In this document: piece by piece, positions 13,698 through 26,622 of the stretch
Layout of the letters: every line of letters starts with the position of its first letter
Numbering within the stretch: the first letter of the stretch is position 1
Origin: Ciborinia camelliae
Taxonomy: Eukaryota > Ascomycota > Leotiomycetes > Helotiales > Sclerotiniaceae
Reading direction: 5' to 3'
Length of the DNA: 64,000 bases
Assembly (NCBI GenBank): GCA_025890175.1
Contig: JANPYM010000013.1
Span: 946,777-1,010,776 of the forward strand
Notes under the pieces: model-generated
What the model was told of the DNA's origin: nothing
The model's database searches: none
The model's input: the letters and a program-made list of their open reading frames with translations, nothing else
Program-made: the position numbers and the translations under genes

Positions 13698-16600
13698 GGT
13701 GAAAGTTGCAGCTGAAGATATTAAATAATAAAAAAGATTATTTTAAGCGAAAAAGCTTATGAGGTATAATAATAATAATAAAATAATAGATCTTCATAAA
13801 AATCCGAAATGGCTCAAAAAGGATCTTTTTCCTCCAGAAGTCGAATCAAGATTCCTCAAATCAAAAAAGTGAGAACCTTGATGGATACTTTAAACAGGGT
13901 CAAATTCACGTGTGCGGCACAAGCAATATCCTTTCAATAAAACCCTTGTGATGTGAAAAGAAAAGGAACCCAAAAATCTCTGACATCTAACTGATTATCT
14001 GATGATCTGACAATCTGACAATCCGACAATCTGATTATTATTTCCTTTACCCAGGCCGTTTTTTCCGATAATTGAATGTGTATAGGGAGGGGGGCGGAGG
14101 GAAGGGGAGGCAAGGGGAAGCAAGGGGAAGGGAGACAGCTGGAGGGAGATGAGTAGGTAGGGGGCGGGGGGGGTAGAATTTATATTGAATGGGATTGGAC
14201 GATCTTGAGTCGTGAGCAGTCGGGTCTTGTTGATGATGATCTAATCACCCAAGGATCGACAGACCCTTGGAGGTGGGAAGAGGATGAAGATGTCAGAAAA
14301 CACCTTGTTGGATACCTTTTAAATCCCTCCCCTCCCACGTCCAAGCCATCTTACGCGGGAGGAATGAGCAAGTGAGATCCTAAGAAAATGTGGAAAAGGT
14401 GAAAGAGGGGTCCAAGGGATGGAATGATTGGATGGTGATGATGAGTAATGAATAATGAACGATGAATTTTGTTCGGGATGGTGATATTATTGAGTCAAGT
14501 CCCTCGTGCTCCAGCTAGGTAGGAGCGAGAGGAGGCAGGTAGGAGGGAGGTGAAATAGGAAGGAGGGACCTTGATGGTGGATTCCATGGTGGATTCAAGG
14601 GTGGATTGATCGATGCAGTCTCGATTCAATATATACTAGTCGGTACCTAGGTAATATACGGTATACGTAGTTACGACGTAGTAGTTACGTCTTAGTAAAT
14701 GTTAAACCGTCCGCGAGGCGCGATGAGTCGAAAATCATCAGTCGATAGATGTAAAGGACGACCTGGGTAATAATAATAATATTATACCAATTAAGGTCAA
14801 GATTATTTGAAATCATCTCAAAATTCTGATTTGATCTGATGTGATTTGATGTGATTTGATTTGATGAGGATGGGATGAGAATTGGGTGTATCATGAGACT
14901 CATGAAACTTGTGAGGAGAGGGAGAGGAGAGAGAGAAACACCCTATGAGAATCAAGGACGAGCATCAAAGTATGTATACAATAGAAAAGAACGAGGAGAT
15001 ATTATTACTTCACTTACCATACTATACCATACTGCATCACATACTATACCCAACTATAACCAATACTATACCCAACTATGAACCAACCCTTTTGCTTGGG
15101 TACAGCAACAGCAATAGTAATAGTCATAGTAATCCCACGGGCCACGGTACTCGACGTCTCGAACACAGCAGCTAGGGAGAACAGAACTGGAAGTGATACA
15201 CACAATTTTCTCATTTAAATCTCACGGTTCATCATCATCATCGTGATGTTGCACTCCGTGAGTCCATGGACCGTGGACCTTGGACCTTGGACCGTGGCCC
15301 GTGGGACCGTGAGTCGTGATCAGAGAAAACTTCCGAAGAACGGATCCCCACTTTTTAGTAATATAGTCTTAAGTAAAGGGTTAATAAGGGTACGACGGTA
15401 CGAGACTAGGCAGACCGGAGTCACTTGCCAAGTTGCCAGTAGTCACTCCCACGGGCCACGGGCCACAGTCCGACAGTCCACAGATGACAATCCACAGTCC
15501 CACCACTCCCACCACTCCCACTCGATTATTTGAATATTATTTGAAATTCGATTTGATTTGATCTTCATCGCCAATCATAATTTGTCTGTGCTTCTGAGCT
15601 GATTTTATTTATCAATGCTTCCTTCCATATTTTCCATATTAAAATAATAATGTTGGCAATCATAATAATTTGGCGTAGGTAGGGAGGGTTGAGTGAGATA
15701 CTTTCTCGTGTGCAGCATATTGCAGCCATCCATCCGGTCAGCCTGTTGCAAACTCTGCAGCCACACTCATTAACACTTCCATTGTAACAAATCATTTTGA
15801 TCGTCCTCCATCCAAATATTCAATCGTGTGTGCTGCCTTCCCATTCATTATTCAACCGTTCATGCATCGCATTTGCAGATGAACACGTTTGCGGGAATGC
15901 AGACATAACAATGACAATGGATGAAGGTGGGGCTCTAAAAAAATATTTAATGTCTGCAAGGCATGCCAAGCATCGAGCAATTCATCCGGGGGTAACACAA
16001 TTTTGACGACACTTCTTCTTCCAAATCCCATACGCTTTACAAAGTCTGTATGGTGCTTGATGCGGTGCTTGATGCGGTGCTTGATGCTGGTGCCGATACT
16101 GATGCCGATACCGATGCTGGTGCTGGTGTTGGTGCTCATAAGGTATCATATGATAAAAGCCATGTTTCTTCCATGAATGATGATTGGGGATGAGGCTGAG
16201 ATATCTAACTGTTCGTTTTCGTAGGGGCTTACTACGCTAGGACCGAGATCAAGGTTATCTTTACATACCCATATTGATACGGTGGCTTTCTAGTGGTTAT
16301 TTTTAATTAAATAAATAAATACCTAGTAAGTCTCTTCAACCAAATTCTACGGAAGGCTGAAGCAAGTTTGGATTGGATGATCATGAAGGATGTGTTCGCT
16401 CGCATTCGAGAAAATACGAACGGCGGGTAAATGGCGTTCGGTCAGTCTTCTAAGGGGGGGAAGGGATTTAGGCATCTTCGTGTTGTTTGTTTGTATCATT
16501 TGGGTTTTGTGTGCTGAAAATGGAAATGGAAATGGAAATGGAAATGGAAATGGAAATGGAAATGGGAATGGGAATGGGAATGGACAGCTTAGCTTGTCCT

Positions 16601-18213
16601 ACCTACAGTAAGTATACCTAGGGTACATTGCTACAACATCCCTAGTACTTGTATGAGGTAAAGGTACCTAGGTAGGCACACGCGAGAGTGGTCATGTTCA
16701 ACAAGAAGCTATGAGGGGTGAACCGAAGGTGGAGGTGGAAGCGGTGAGGTGAGGTGAGCCATTTGAAGGGGAAATGAATGGATGAGTTTGCAATTGCGAT
16801 GTTTCATACCTACCTACCTACCTACCTACCTACCAAGTCGCAAATTCAATGAGAGGTACCGGTATACAACATATTCTTTTTGTACCTAGGTACATACCTA
16901 CCCAATCTTACAAGATCGGAAGAAAGTCAAAGGCGGCGTGCATGTATCTCACGGACGCCTTACAAAAATACTTGGTACCTATACCTACGGTACATATCAA
17001 GCCAAGAAAGAAGAACCAAAGACTCGGAATAATCATACCCATCAGCAAGCTATGCTGTTATTGTGAACCTTGAATATCAACCGTCCACAGGCTTTCCGCA
17101 TGCTTGCTTAAGCAGCGTTTGATAATTATCCCGATCGATCGCTGCCCCATTTGATTTGTAAATGTTGTTCGTCCTACTGCTCGCTGCTCGTATGAACGAC
17201 ATTTACCTATGTTTATGCATGATGCTCTTCGGTCGTCAAATGGGATACTGTAATGATGCAGTTACCGCTGTACAATCATGAGTTGAGCCCTATTTATATA
17301 TATTATTCTTGATATCGACACCGAGTAGCTAGCTGTATGCAAGTCCATAGTATGGAATCCCTCCATTCCATTCCACAACCTAATTACTGACCAGCGACCA
17401 GCGACCAGCAACCGCCAATTTTCAATCCATCGAAAAATCAGGAACCACAGTCCCAATTCGGAAATTCCGTGCTACCCACCTCCAGCTACTTCCATCAACC
17501 CCAACCTCAAATCCATGCCCAACCCATCCCTCAAGCCTCACCCCCCAAACACCCTTCCTCGGAAGAACTAACTGTCCGGATTCTAATTGCCTACCAACCT
17601 ACACCACCACCTCCTCCGAAGATCGGAATCGGGCGTTGTATTGTGCTGTGCTATGTTGTACTTACTGCCTGCCCAAGTGCATTCATTCATTTCATCGTGT
17701 GTTACTTTGTATTAGATAACCCACATCTCATGTGCCACCTACCTATCTACACAGTACCTACGCAGTACACTACACTACACAACGCACTACACAACGCACT
17801 ACACAATACAATGCACAACCTAAATACTTACCGTCCTTTCCCGCAACTCGAATACCATACATGCATACATACCAACCACATCATGCCACCACTATGCTAC
17901 CATGATATCCCTCGGACCTATTCAGTCAGGATATCATTTCCTCTTCTGTTCTGTTGGCTGCTGCACCATGGAATAATGGATGTGATGGCTAAACCATATT
18001 CGAGATTAATTTGATATAAATAGATGAGGCTTTGATACCAATGCATGGGTGATATAATGGATGTGTGTTGTATTGTTACCTCTTCGCAAGTCGCATGATG
18101 GAATGGAATAGAATAGACCATTAGATATATTTCATATAAATTCATTTCATTTTTACAATTTTGCGCTTGCCTGCTATCATTAAATTAAACCCAACCCTAC
18201 CCTCAAAAGAAAA
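13698..18213. other. 4.5-kb intergenic region, upstream of zrt and downstream of malate synthase
   Basis: No convincing gene. Contents: purine-rich stretches near 14090-14180, perfect TACCTAGGTA palindromes at 14644-14653, 16665-16674 and 16883-16892, a GGAAAT/GGGAAT hexamer array around 16518-16585, tandem TGATGC/GGTGC units near 16048-16136, and TACC repeats at 16810-16835. A plus-strand frame at 17469-18014 is open for 181 codons but is low in complexity and lacks family features. Confidence 0.5.
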
Positions 18214-19988
18214 CTACAACTTAGAAGCAGGAGATGAATGTCCCACGGCGGTAATTTCATTATAAAGAAGTCTATTCATATGTATGTTAGTAATTCCTCT
18301 TGTCTCGTTCGTTCGTTCGTCAAACTCGTCGTATGAAGAAAGGGGTAAAAACTCACGTAGTCAAAAAATCCGCATACTCCTCTCCAGTAACCTGACTCGA
18401 GAAATACTGAGCTGCCAAATGATACTTATTTCCCTTGGCTCCCTTACTCGCCAATTGATCTGCTTGTTCCTTAAGCAGTCTCAAAGCATAAGCCTTATCC
18501 ACTTTCTTTCCCTCCGCAGTACTGACACCATGTTTAACCCATTGCCACAATTGAGAGCGGCTGACTTCTGCTGTAGCAGCATCCTCCATCAAATAATTGA
18601 TAGGCACGCATCCTACACCTCGAAGCCATCCCTCCATATAACCAAGGCCGATGTTGAGGTTCTTGCGGATACCTTCCTCGGTAACGGCGCCGGGGACATT
18701 CATGTTTAAGAGGTCGTTTTGTCCAATCTTTACATCTTCGCGACGGATGAACATTTGGTTGGGAGCTGGCATGTGTTTGTTGAATACCTCCGAGGCGATA
18801 GATGCGAGTGCTGGATGAGCTACCCATGTACCGTCATGACCGGCCTTGGCTTCACGAAGTTTATCCGCGTATACACCTTCCATTGCCTTGTCATTGGCGG
18901 CTTTATCATCCTTGATAGGAATCTGAGCAGCCATTCCACCCATGGCGTGTACTTGTCTTCGATGACAAGTTTGGATTAGGAGTTTAACATACGCATCCAT
19001 GAATGGGACGGTCATTGTAACAGCTGATCGATCAGGGAGGACGAAATTGGAGTTGTTGCGGAATTTCTTAATGACGCTAAAGATGTAATCCCATCTTCCA
19101 CAATTGAGACCAGAGCTGTGATCACGGAGTTCATAAATAATCTCGTCCATTTCGAATGCGGCAAGGATTGTCTCGATCAAAACCGTTCCTCGAATGGTTC
19201 CTCGTGGGATGGCGAGAAAATCTTGCGAGAGGTTGAATACATCATTCCATAAACGAGCTTCGAGATGTGATTCCATTTTTGGGAGATAGAAATATGGCCC
19301 AAAACCACGACTGATCAACTCTTTGGCATTGTGGAAAAAGTATAAACCGAAATCAAAAAGACTGCCAGAGATTGGCTCTCCATCTATGGTGAAATGTTTC
19401 TCCTCAAGATGCCATCCTCTGGGCCTCACAATAAGTGTTGGGAGTGTACGGTCGGTTCGGAGTTTGTATTCCTTCTCTCCTATTTTGAAATCGACTTGTC
19501 TTCTGACTGCATCAAAAAGATTGACTTGTCCGTTGATCATATTGTCCCATGTTGGAGCACTGGAATCTATTAAAGGAGTTAGTACTTATATGTGAAGAAA
19601 GAAGTTGGAATAGATGAATCGCACCTTCAAGATCTGCCATATATGTCCAAACATTTGAATTCAAAGCATTGATAATCATCTTCCTGTCAGTTGGTCCAGT
19701 AATTTCCACTCTACGATCGATCAATCCTGGTGCCGGTGGTGCTCCCCTCCACGCATCATTTTCCCGGATATGTCTTGTTTCGGGAAGGAAATCTGGCAGA
19801 GAACCTTTATCGAGCTCTGCCTGTCTGATTACACGTCGTTGAAGAAGTTCTTTTCTGGTACCGTTAAAGGATCTGTGAAGGAGGGCGAGGAATGCAACAG
19901 CATCTTTACTGAGGATCTTTCTATTGAAATCGGTAATAGATCCGGAAATGTTCACGCCCTGCAATTGGGCATCGATTTGAGGAGACAT
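18214..19988 (-). CDS. mls1: Malate synthase, glyoxylate cycle (peroxisomal)
   Basis: Three exons: 19988-19625, 19566-18357 and a 58-nt last exon 18271-18214, about 543 residues. The enzyme condenses glyoxylate with acetyl-CoA to malate and is needed for growth on acetate and fatty acids. The family signature [16 protein letters not shown] is in the middle, preceded by the active-site region [22 protein letters not shown], and length matches eukaryotic malate synthases. The last intron (18356-18272) has a GTGAGT donor and a perfect TACTAAC branch site. The short last exon ends in Ser-Lys-Leu, a type 1 peroxisomal targeting signal. Without this exon the reading frame stops after DFLTT and the signal is lost, so the splice matters. 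Start chosen at MSPQIDAQL, the only plausible Met before the conserved region. Confidence 0.95.
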
Positions 19989-21432
19989 CTTGTAAACTAT
20001 TCGATGGGTATATTGAGAGATATAAGAATTGATATCGTGGAATTGTAGATATCAGATATCAGATATGAAAGAGTAGAGGATTGTAGTTGATGTGAAAGAA
20101 ACTTAGAACTCAAAGATATCAAGGGGAAGAAGGGGAAGAGATGACTGACTATAGGTACCTATTAGGAGCTCGGTCGCGGCAATGACTAGCCACTCGGCAT
20201 GCAAGTTCCCCAAGAGCAAGAGTAGAGTAGCATGGATTGATCAATGCATTCGGGTGGAGGGGAAAGGCTTAAAGCTTGTGAATGTGGGGAAATGCCCTTT
20301 TCAGATGTTCGGTTGTCGCCGCCTTACGTTTTTGATGATTGTTTGTTTGTACTTCATTCCTTTAATGTGACAACTTTCTCGTCGTCATATCATCTCATAT
20401 CATACGTAGGTAGGTAGGTAGGTACATTGTGACAAATAGATGATGTCGTCTTTTATTATTATTATTATTATTATTATTACCTATATTGTTTAGTCAAAGG
20501 CATTGTTCACTATCGCATACCGTAATATAAATATATATATAATATATATATATATCCATTTTGTTGGGTAGTAGATGAATCCTCGACAACAACTTTTTTG
20601 ACCTTTTTTTTGCATGTGGAGAGAGAGAAGAGAGAGGAGAGAGGAGAAGCTCTCCTTACCTAATAAGGTTGGCTTTGGTAGGTATATTTCCATTTCCAGC
20701 CCTGTACCGGTACGTGGACCTAGGTAGTAGGTACCCTGCTTACCCTCGGCCACGATAACCGTTTAAATGCCGGTTATCTGTTATCGCCCAGACTTCGATA
20801 AGCCGATAAGCCGAGGCATTACTCGACTTCATCTAGTAACAATGAAACTCTGCGACAGGTTAATGTTTCCGATTTTTGGGTTCCGGATTCATCCGATTAT
20901 CGGATTTGATTTGTACCTATTGGTGTGGCCAGTTCCGGGTAACAGGAAAGATGGGGGCCTACCTCCTTTATTGAAAGTCCGAAATGCGCATCGTTTGAAA
21001 TCATCTCTCCGGTCACTCGTTTGAGACTATATCAGCTAGGGGTCTGATTCCTTTGATATTGCCATTCATGAATTCATGATGCTACTTTAAAGACATATTT
21101 ATGTCGTCACAGAGATCACATTGCTCTCAAATCTATGATTCTTGGAAGTATTCCATCGAAGTCATGAAAACTGCCGCTTTACATCCAAGTGGCATCTCAA
21201 CCCTTCCTCATGGCAGTGCAATATCAAATTTGGGACGAGCAAGTGCTTCAACCCCAAAACTATAATGATACCTTGGGGGAATACCTTTCGTAATACTTTA
21301 AATGAAAAGCCTCAAAGGGAAGTCCCTGATTTATACCAATTATCTGTCAATTCAATCGAGAGACAATCCTGTGGCCCTCTCACAGCAGTAATTAAGTCTA
21401 TTACTCTATATACACTATACATGCTATGAATA
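19989..21432. other. Upstream region of malate synthase
   Basis: No gene seen. It contains TAGG repeats near 20405-20422, a TTA array at about 20451-20480, a short AT run near 20527-20553 and a CCTAGGTAG motif near 20718. The start side should hold the malate synthase promoter, which in fungi usually responds to acetate, but no specific site could be identified. Confidence 0.5.
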
Positions 21433-22138
21433 TTACCATATCGAAGCAATCACAACACCAACAATCACTAATCCCACCAATCCAACACCTCCCGTAAATG
21501 CAGCTGCAGCTGCACCGGGGCTAGAATCTGACGAAGAGGAAGTGTGTTCCGATTCCCCGTAACCGCCGCTGAACTTGTCTTTATATATGTCGCATTCGAA
21601 CAAGATCCCGCAGATATCGATGCATTTTGCGGAAAAATAATATCAGCACACCAAAATTTTGCTAGAAACTCAATTCTTATGACCTCACACCCAAAAACCC
21701 CCATGGATCTCACATTATACAACCCCCACTCATGTCCCCCCTCCAGTAAAAATCAGAATAGTAGCATTCATCCCTCTGTTACATTCCACCTTATGCTACC
21801 TAGTACAGAATCCTTCAAACAGAAACTCCCTGTCCCGGTTCGTTTCGGCAAAGATCTTCCTCAAAACAGTATTGAAATTCGAGCGAACATCATTTCCAAT
21901 CCCAATAAGTACGCTTAAACATTCGTAGAATCTTCTTTAATATCTAAAGCAATGGAGCCGCCGCAGAGAGGCCAGGGGTTGCGATTGATGGATGTGATAT
22001 TTTAAGCACCCCAAGGAAATTGGGAGAGTGTATCTTCATTGAAACCGCGGGAAGCGGGGCATGAAGGACGAAGTAGACGGTGGTGAAGAGGGGGAGGAAG
22101 AATGTGAGCGGCGCGGAGAGGAGAGTGGCGGGGTACAT
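21433..22138 (-). pseudogene. Broken BIM1/X325-like copper-binding GPI-anchored protein gene
   Basis: Fragments in all three minus-strand frames line up in the order expected of the BIM1-like (LPMO-like, X325) family. They are: a signal peptide starting MYPATLLS with VYFVLHAP after it (from 22138); then SRGFNEDTLSQFPWG, a stop, NITSINRNPWPLCGGS; a second stop; GNDVRSNFNTVL; FCLKDSVLG; GMNATILIFTGGG; and CADIIFP plus further Cys. It ends with a Ser-rich stretch and a hydrophobic tail (about GGVGLVGLVIVGVV) typical of GPI anchoring, stopping at 21433. At least four frame changes and two in-frame stops are needed. The family has an N-terminal copper-binding His after signal cleavage; here the matching position reads Tyr. 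One gap (GTGAG..CTAG) may be a real intron. Sequencing error is unlikely to explain all the breaks. Confidence 0.75.
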
Positions 22139-23201
22139 ATTGGGTATTTAGGATAAAGGGAAGGATTGAAGTATTGGTAGATTGAGGTTTGAAATGCGAT
22201 GAGATGGTATTAGATGAGATCAATGCAAGAGAGAGCCAGGCTATTCCTTCACTAATAGTTATACCCTCATTACAAAAGTCTACAGCATCAACAGGACAGG
22301 CAAATGCCTTAAACAACAGCAAGTTTCCTATTTCCATGCTATTGCGAGCATGAGAGTAACGCTTAGCACAATTGGCAAACCATGCTCTCTCCTCCCCAAT
22401 ACATACCTTAGATACTCAGGTCGTCCGACATGAAGTCGTTGCCTGTCAATTTTCAAACGACACCATCCTTATCCATGGTGAGTTGGTGAATCAGTGACAT
22501 TATAAATATGCATGCGCATCGCCATCTTGCATCAAGTAATTTAACACTGCATCCTCGGTTTCGTGCATGAAATTGTGTACATGAAATGGTGCACCTTTTA
22601 TTTAGGGTCTTTCTGTGATACATCATACAGTACTTTGTATTACCAACTTTCCAAGCGGTGTAAGTTTGCGATAGGTAGAGAGGAGGTTGTGGTGGGAGGT
22701 GGCGCTAGGGGCGGGTAATTGCAGGCCCAAGAGCGTGAATCTGCGTTGATGTGATTATTGATGAGATTTGGAACGGTGGTTGGAATGAAATGGGTTGTTG
22801 GAGGTTTATTCACGGTTTGGGGCAATTTCATGAATATGTAGCTTGTTTTGATGTGTTTATGTGTTTTTTATGTCTATGCGAATTCTTCGCGACTCTGTAT
22901 ATACATTTCCTTTCCTCCCATTTCGCAACAGGCTTATCCAATGCTGATGCCAATGCCAATTCATTTATCCCCAACTCCCATTGCAAAAAGTCTAGAACAA
23001 AATAATCATCATACGTGATTGATCGGGTATTTTAACAAGTCCTCATACTCAAGTCCTTTCGGCCATCAGAACATCATTCATCAAAGTCTAGATGTCATTC
23101 CTTCTCCCCCATGATCATCGCCTTCAAACTAAGCCCCTTAAAGCTGCTTGCTTACCGCAGCATAATCTATGCGTATATTCGTTGTAGAGTAGATATCATA
23201 T
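22139..23201. other. Intergenic region between BIM1-like relic and Ctr gene
   Basis: No gene recognised. The minus-strand frame at 22337-22002 overlaps the relic and is partly its decayed second frame. The rest shows no domain and no splice-supported structure. Confidence 0.45.
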
Positions 23202-23827
23202 CTAGTGTTCATATGCAGCGACATAGCGACCTAGTGCTAAACTTCCAAGGAATGTACCGGCTAAAACTGAGAGAAAGTACCCAAGGTTCATGGTCATGAC
23301 TGCGAGCATACTGTTTACCAATTAGTTTTCTGGCCCAAAACAAGAGAAGAGAAGCTGAGGGAAACTCACAGTAACCATCCAACCCCACCAATAATAGTAT
23401 CCATAACCGCCCTCAAAGGATCCACACTCAATCTCCATGGTCTAACCACCATCGTGCGTGTCTTGACCACCATAACATTCTCCTCCATCCCATTTTCGCT
23501 CAGCGTCATGTTCTTAACATCACTTTCCATAGATAACCGTTCGGATTTTGGGCCCTTCCCAGCAACAGTAACGTAGCGACGATTAGTTTCTTCGGCGAGC
23601 CATGCGCTTTCCTTCCAGGCTTTGGCGGCGAGGAGACCGCGGAAGAGTATGGCGAGGAGGATCAGGAATATACAGGTTCCTGCGTAGCCAGCGTCGGTGG
23701 TGGGTGTCCACATGTTGGAGTACAGGGAGGTGGTTTTGGAACTGAAGAAGGTCATAGACATCATGGACATATCCATTGTGGTGGTCGTGGTGGAGTTAGA
23801 GGTGGACATGTCCATATTCATATCCAT
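23202..23827 (-). CDS. Ctr-family copper transporter
   Basis: Two exons: 23827-23370 and 23310-23202, about 188 residues, intron 59 nt. It should import Cu+ as a homotrimer. The N-terminus is Met-rich (MDMNMDM, MDMSMMSM), the usual extracellular copper-collecting motifs. Segment 1 is about 45-66, with a long cytosolic loop containing charged residues. Segment 2 carries the essential Met motif in WLLMLAVMTMN, and segment 3 has GTFLGSLALG, the small-residue packing motif. The intron lies exactly before the second membrane segment motif, so the unspliced frame would lose both conserved helices. A relic of a BIM1-like copper protein lies about 1.1 kb downstream in the same orientation. Family assignment is firm; substrate specificity is inferred. 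Confidence 0.92.
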
Positions 23828-25485
23828 TTCTGCTAAGAAGTTGATATAGAGTTTGTTGATTGGGTGGTGGGAAAGTTGGTATGGAGAGAACGGAGGTAGA
23901 TGTGGATGTTTGTAGTGATGTTGTTTTCGTTAAGGTGAAGAACAGCCGGCGGATCGTGTGAGGTATGTGAATGAATATTAATGTATTATTGTTGTCAAAT
24001 GATTTGAACGGTCGATTGGTTGGTGGTATCAGGGAAGAGAGGACAGGATAGTCGTTTAATAAGGTTGAAGTAAGAGCGATGAGAAGTTATGAGGTAGATA
24101 TAGGAGTGGATCCGAGGTAGTTGGAGGGGTATGTGTGTTTCTAGATCTCTTTGCATGAAAGAAAATCCGAATCTGGGGAAGAAAGGTATGAGGCCCTGAA
24201 AGTAATAACAAGTATTGAAGGATGAGTTCGATGCACAAGGTCGATATTTGTAAGGTAAGGAAGGATGAAGAATCAAGATGAGGCAATTACCGGTATTTGC
24301 TTGGTATGTAATTAGACAAGAGGCAACCTAGCGAGTGACCGTCAAGGTTTGAATATTTGATTTATTTGATACCGAGTGAGTTTAAAAGTTAGACGACACC
24401 TGCAGTCATCAAGCAATATCAATGAGTCGAGGACAGTAAGTATGTATGTGTGTGTGTGTGTGTGTGTATTTATGTATGAGTGAGGGTAAAGTTGTATATA
24501 AAGTTATTGAAGATGACAAGAATATCAGGATTCAGGATTCAGGACTCAGGACTCAGGACTCAGGACTCAGGACTCAAGAAGGAAGGAACCTAATAATTCA
24601 AGATTCCAAATTCAGGAACAATTAACGACCCGTCCTTCTACCTACCTCTACGGAGTACTTATTATTATTTACCTGCCTGCCCGCCCGCCTCCTTCCTTCT
24701 CTGGCCGGTGGTCTTGATGAGTGCCAACTGCCAAGGTGGATCAATAAAGTGCTCAAATACGCTCAGACTAAACTTTGTTAGGTTACAAGGTCAAGATATG
24801 TCCAAAACTCGCTCAATCTGTTGCTGCTTTTAAAGTTTCAATTATATCCCTTATGCATAATGAATCTCGTTTACATGTGAGGTCCCGATGTTTTATTTTT
24901 GGTCCGGTACAGAGCAGAGGAAGGAGTATCGAAAAGCAGCATTGGAATTTGGAAACCCTTGAAGGTTGATACTTGAAACCTCAAGATCTATTTTTTGCCT
25001 TTGTTTGTTTGCTTGTTTGCTTGTTTGCTTGTTTGCTTGTCCACCCCCCTCCATGATCCATCATGATGCGATTCCAAACCTTCAACCGTGTCGGGATTCT
25101 TCGCAATCGACCAAAAGAAGAATGGCAGTACTGCACCTACTCTGCCGACCAGTCAGCTAACCCCTCGCCCGTTCTGGACTCGATGCTTTGTTGCATGAGG
25201 AGACAGCATACGTGGTTGATTTCATTGAAGAAATTCGACTCTGGCTTGTCAAGTCATGTCAGAGGAGTGAGGATACACTGATCGTGATGCTCCATCTTGT
25301 AACTGATCACTGAGGAGCCACCCCTACCTTCCAACCTCAAAAGCATCACCAGCTCACAATAATATCACATACAACACTGCGAGTCACAAATATGGATATG
25401 GATTAAGTATAAATTATCCCTCGAACTCCAACATTACCAATGCAAACTTCAAATGTTTCGAAAGCTCGTCCATCATGATTCCTAT
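23828..25485. other. Intergenic region upstream of Ctr gene
   Basis: No gene seen. Simple repeats: GT run near 24447-24468, a 7-bp CAGGACT-type array at about 24530-24577, and GCTTGTTT units at about 25002-25040. It includes the Ctr promoter and the 3' flank of the glycosyltransferase gene. Confidence 0.5.
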
Positions 25486-26622
25486 TCAAGGATAATATTC
25501 TGCCATGGAAAGACACTCTATACCCGCCATGCCTTCAACACTGTCCCAAAATGCCCAAGTTTTTGCATCATCCATAGCGTTTCCTCGATCAACTTTCTCC
25601 TGGTATTCCTCTCTACTCTTCAATGCATAATGATGCAGTGCTATTCTATCTCTCGTCGGTGGATATCGTCTTATGGGTGCCTGAACCCCATTTTCATCAA
25701 CAGTTATTGACCCGGATTTACTCTTGACTTGATGGGGGCTGTTCATACTGGCATAAAGAGAAAGTTTGGCAATGGTTTTGCCTAGCACATTATGTCCCTC
25801 TCCATCCCATATACAGTCGATGTAGGTCTTGCGGACAGATTTTGCTCTCTTTAATAGGCCTGCCGAGGAATGCGTCTGCCATGAAACGTACATTGCCCCA
25901 ACGTGTTTATCCTTCTCATATAGTTCTAGGAATTGGTTCAAATTCTCTTTTCCCGTCATCTCCAGGTATTCGTCGGCGTCCAAGAAGGCCATCCAAGTGT
26001 GATTGCTTCGATACTTGTCGACACAGATATCGTAGATGTGTTCCTGCATGGCGGGAACATGTTCCGATTTATCGAAGTAGTGGAAAGTTACATGCTCTCG
26101 GGGAATACCCAAGTCTTCCATCTCTGAAAGAGGCGGATCAGAACCATCGTCCATGATGTAGAATCTTTTTATCCCAAGATGATAATAGTGGTGGACGAAC
26201 CACTCGGGCAAGTCTTCCGCTTGATTTTTAACTGCCATACACACAGAAACATACTCGTCGTCTCGAGTGTCCTGCTTGGATCCAAGGAATGGCTTTTTTA
26301 CTTGATGACCTGGCCTCGTGGTTTTTAAACTGGTCGTATCCCCTGAAAGATTCGAATTTTCTGCATCCGATGTTTTCGTTTCGCCAAAAACCCCAAGCAT
26401 TGCCCTGAATTCCTCAAAAGTTCCTGCGGGACCTGCATGCTTCACGGGCATCGAACTTAAAGTTTTGTCTACCGCTTCATTGACCTTCGATGTCTCTGGT
26501 ACGGGCTTGTCATTGGGCTCAATATCCACCAACATATAATGAATCATGACTAAAGCCGAAGCGCACAGAAAGATGAACTTCCATGGAATCCCATGTGTTC
26601 CCGATAGGAAATTAAAAAACAT
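25486..26622 (-). CDS. Type II membrane glycosyltransferase (GT92/DUF23-like)
   Basis: Single exon of 378 residues. A short cytosolic tail is followed by a signal anchor (about 14-31), a variable stem to about 115, then the catalytic domain. That domain opens with YVSVCMAVKNQAEDLPEWF and HHYYHLGIKRFYIMDDGSDP, which is typical of the GT92/PF13704 group. The likely metal-binding acidic motif is WMAFLDADEYLE, and a conserved SAGLLKR segment follows. Such proteins sit in the Golgi or endoplasmic reticulum and transfer a sugar, in some cases galactose, to glycans; donor and acceptor cannot be read from the sequence. A late conserved His/Tyr region (RIALHHYALKSREEY) is also characteristic. No intron is needed. 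Family is fairly sure, specific function unknown. Confidence 0.82.
   Translation of the reverse strand: MFFNFLSGTHGIPWKFIFLCASALVMIHYMLVDIEPNDKPVPETSKVNEAVDKTLSSMPVKHAGPAGTFEEFRAMLGVFGETKTSDAENSNLSGDTTSLKTTRPGHQVKKPFLGSKQDTRDDEYVSVCMAVKNQAEDLPEWFVHHYYHLGIKRFYIMDDGSDPPLSEMEDLGIPREHVTFHYFDKSEHVPAMQEHIYDICVDKYRSNHTWMAFLDADEYLEMTGKENLNQFLELYEKDKHVGAMYVSWQTHSSAGLLKRAKSVRKTYIDCIWDGEGHNVLGKTIAKLSLYASMNSPHQVKSKSGSITVDENGVQAPIRRYPPTRDRIALHHYALKSREEYQEKVDRGNAMDDAKTWAFWDSVEGMAGIECLSMAEYYP

Noticed and set aside
15852..16139. Minus-strand 95-codon frame with Ser/Thr/Ile-Gly repeats
   Set aside because: Begins in a simple TGATGC/GGTGC repeat; no further support.
17469..18014. Plus-strand 181-codon frame
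   Set aside because: Pro- and His-rich, contains CACTACACAACG repeats, and has no family features.
21544..21918. Plus-strand 124-codon frame
   Set aside because: Antisense to the BIM1-like relic, whose ordered motifs and GPI tail on the minus strand explain the region better.
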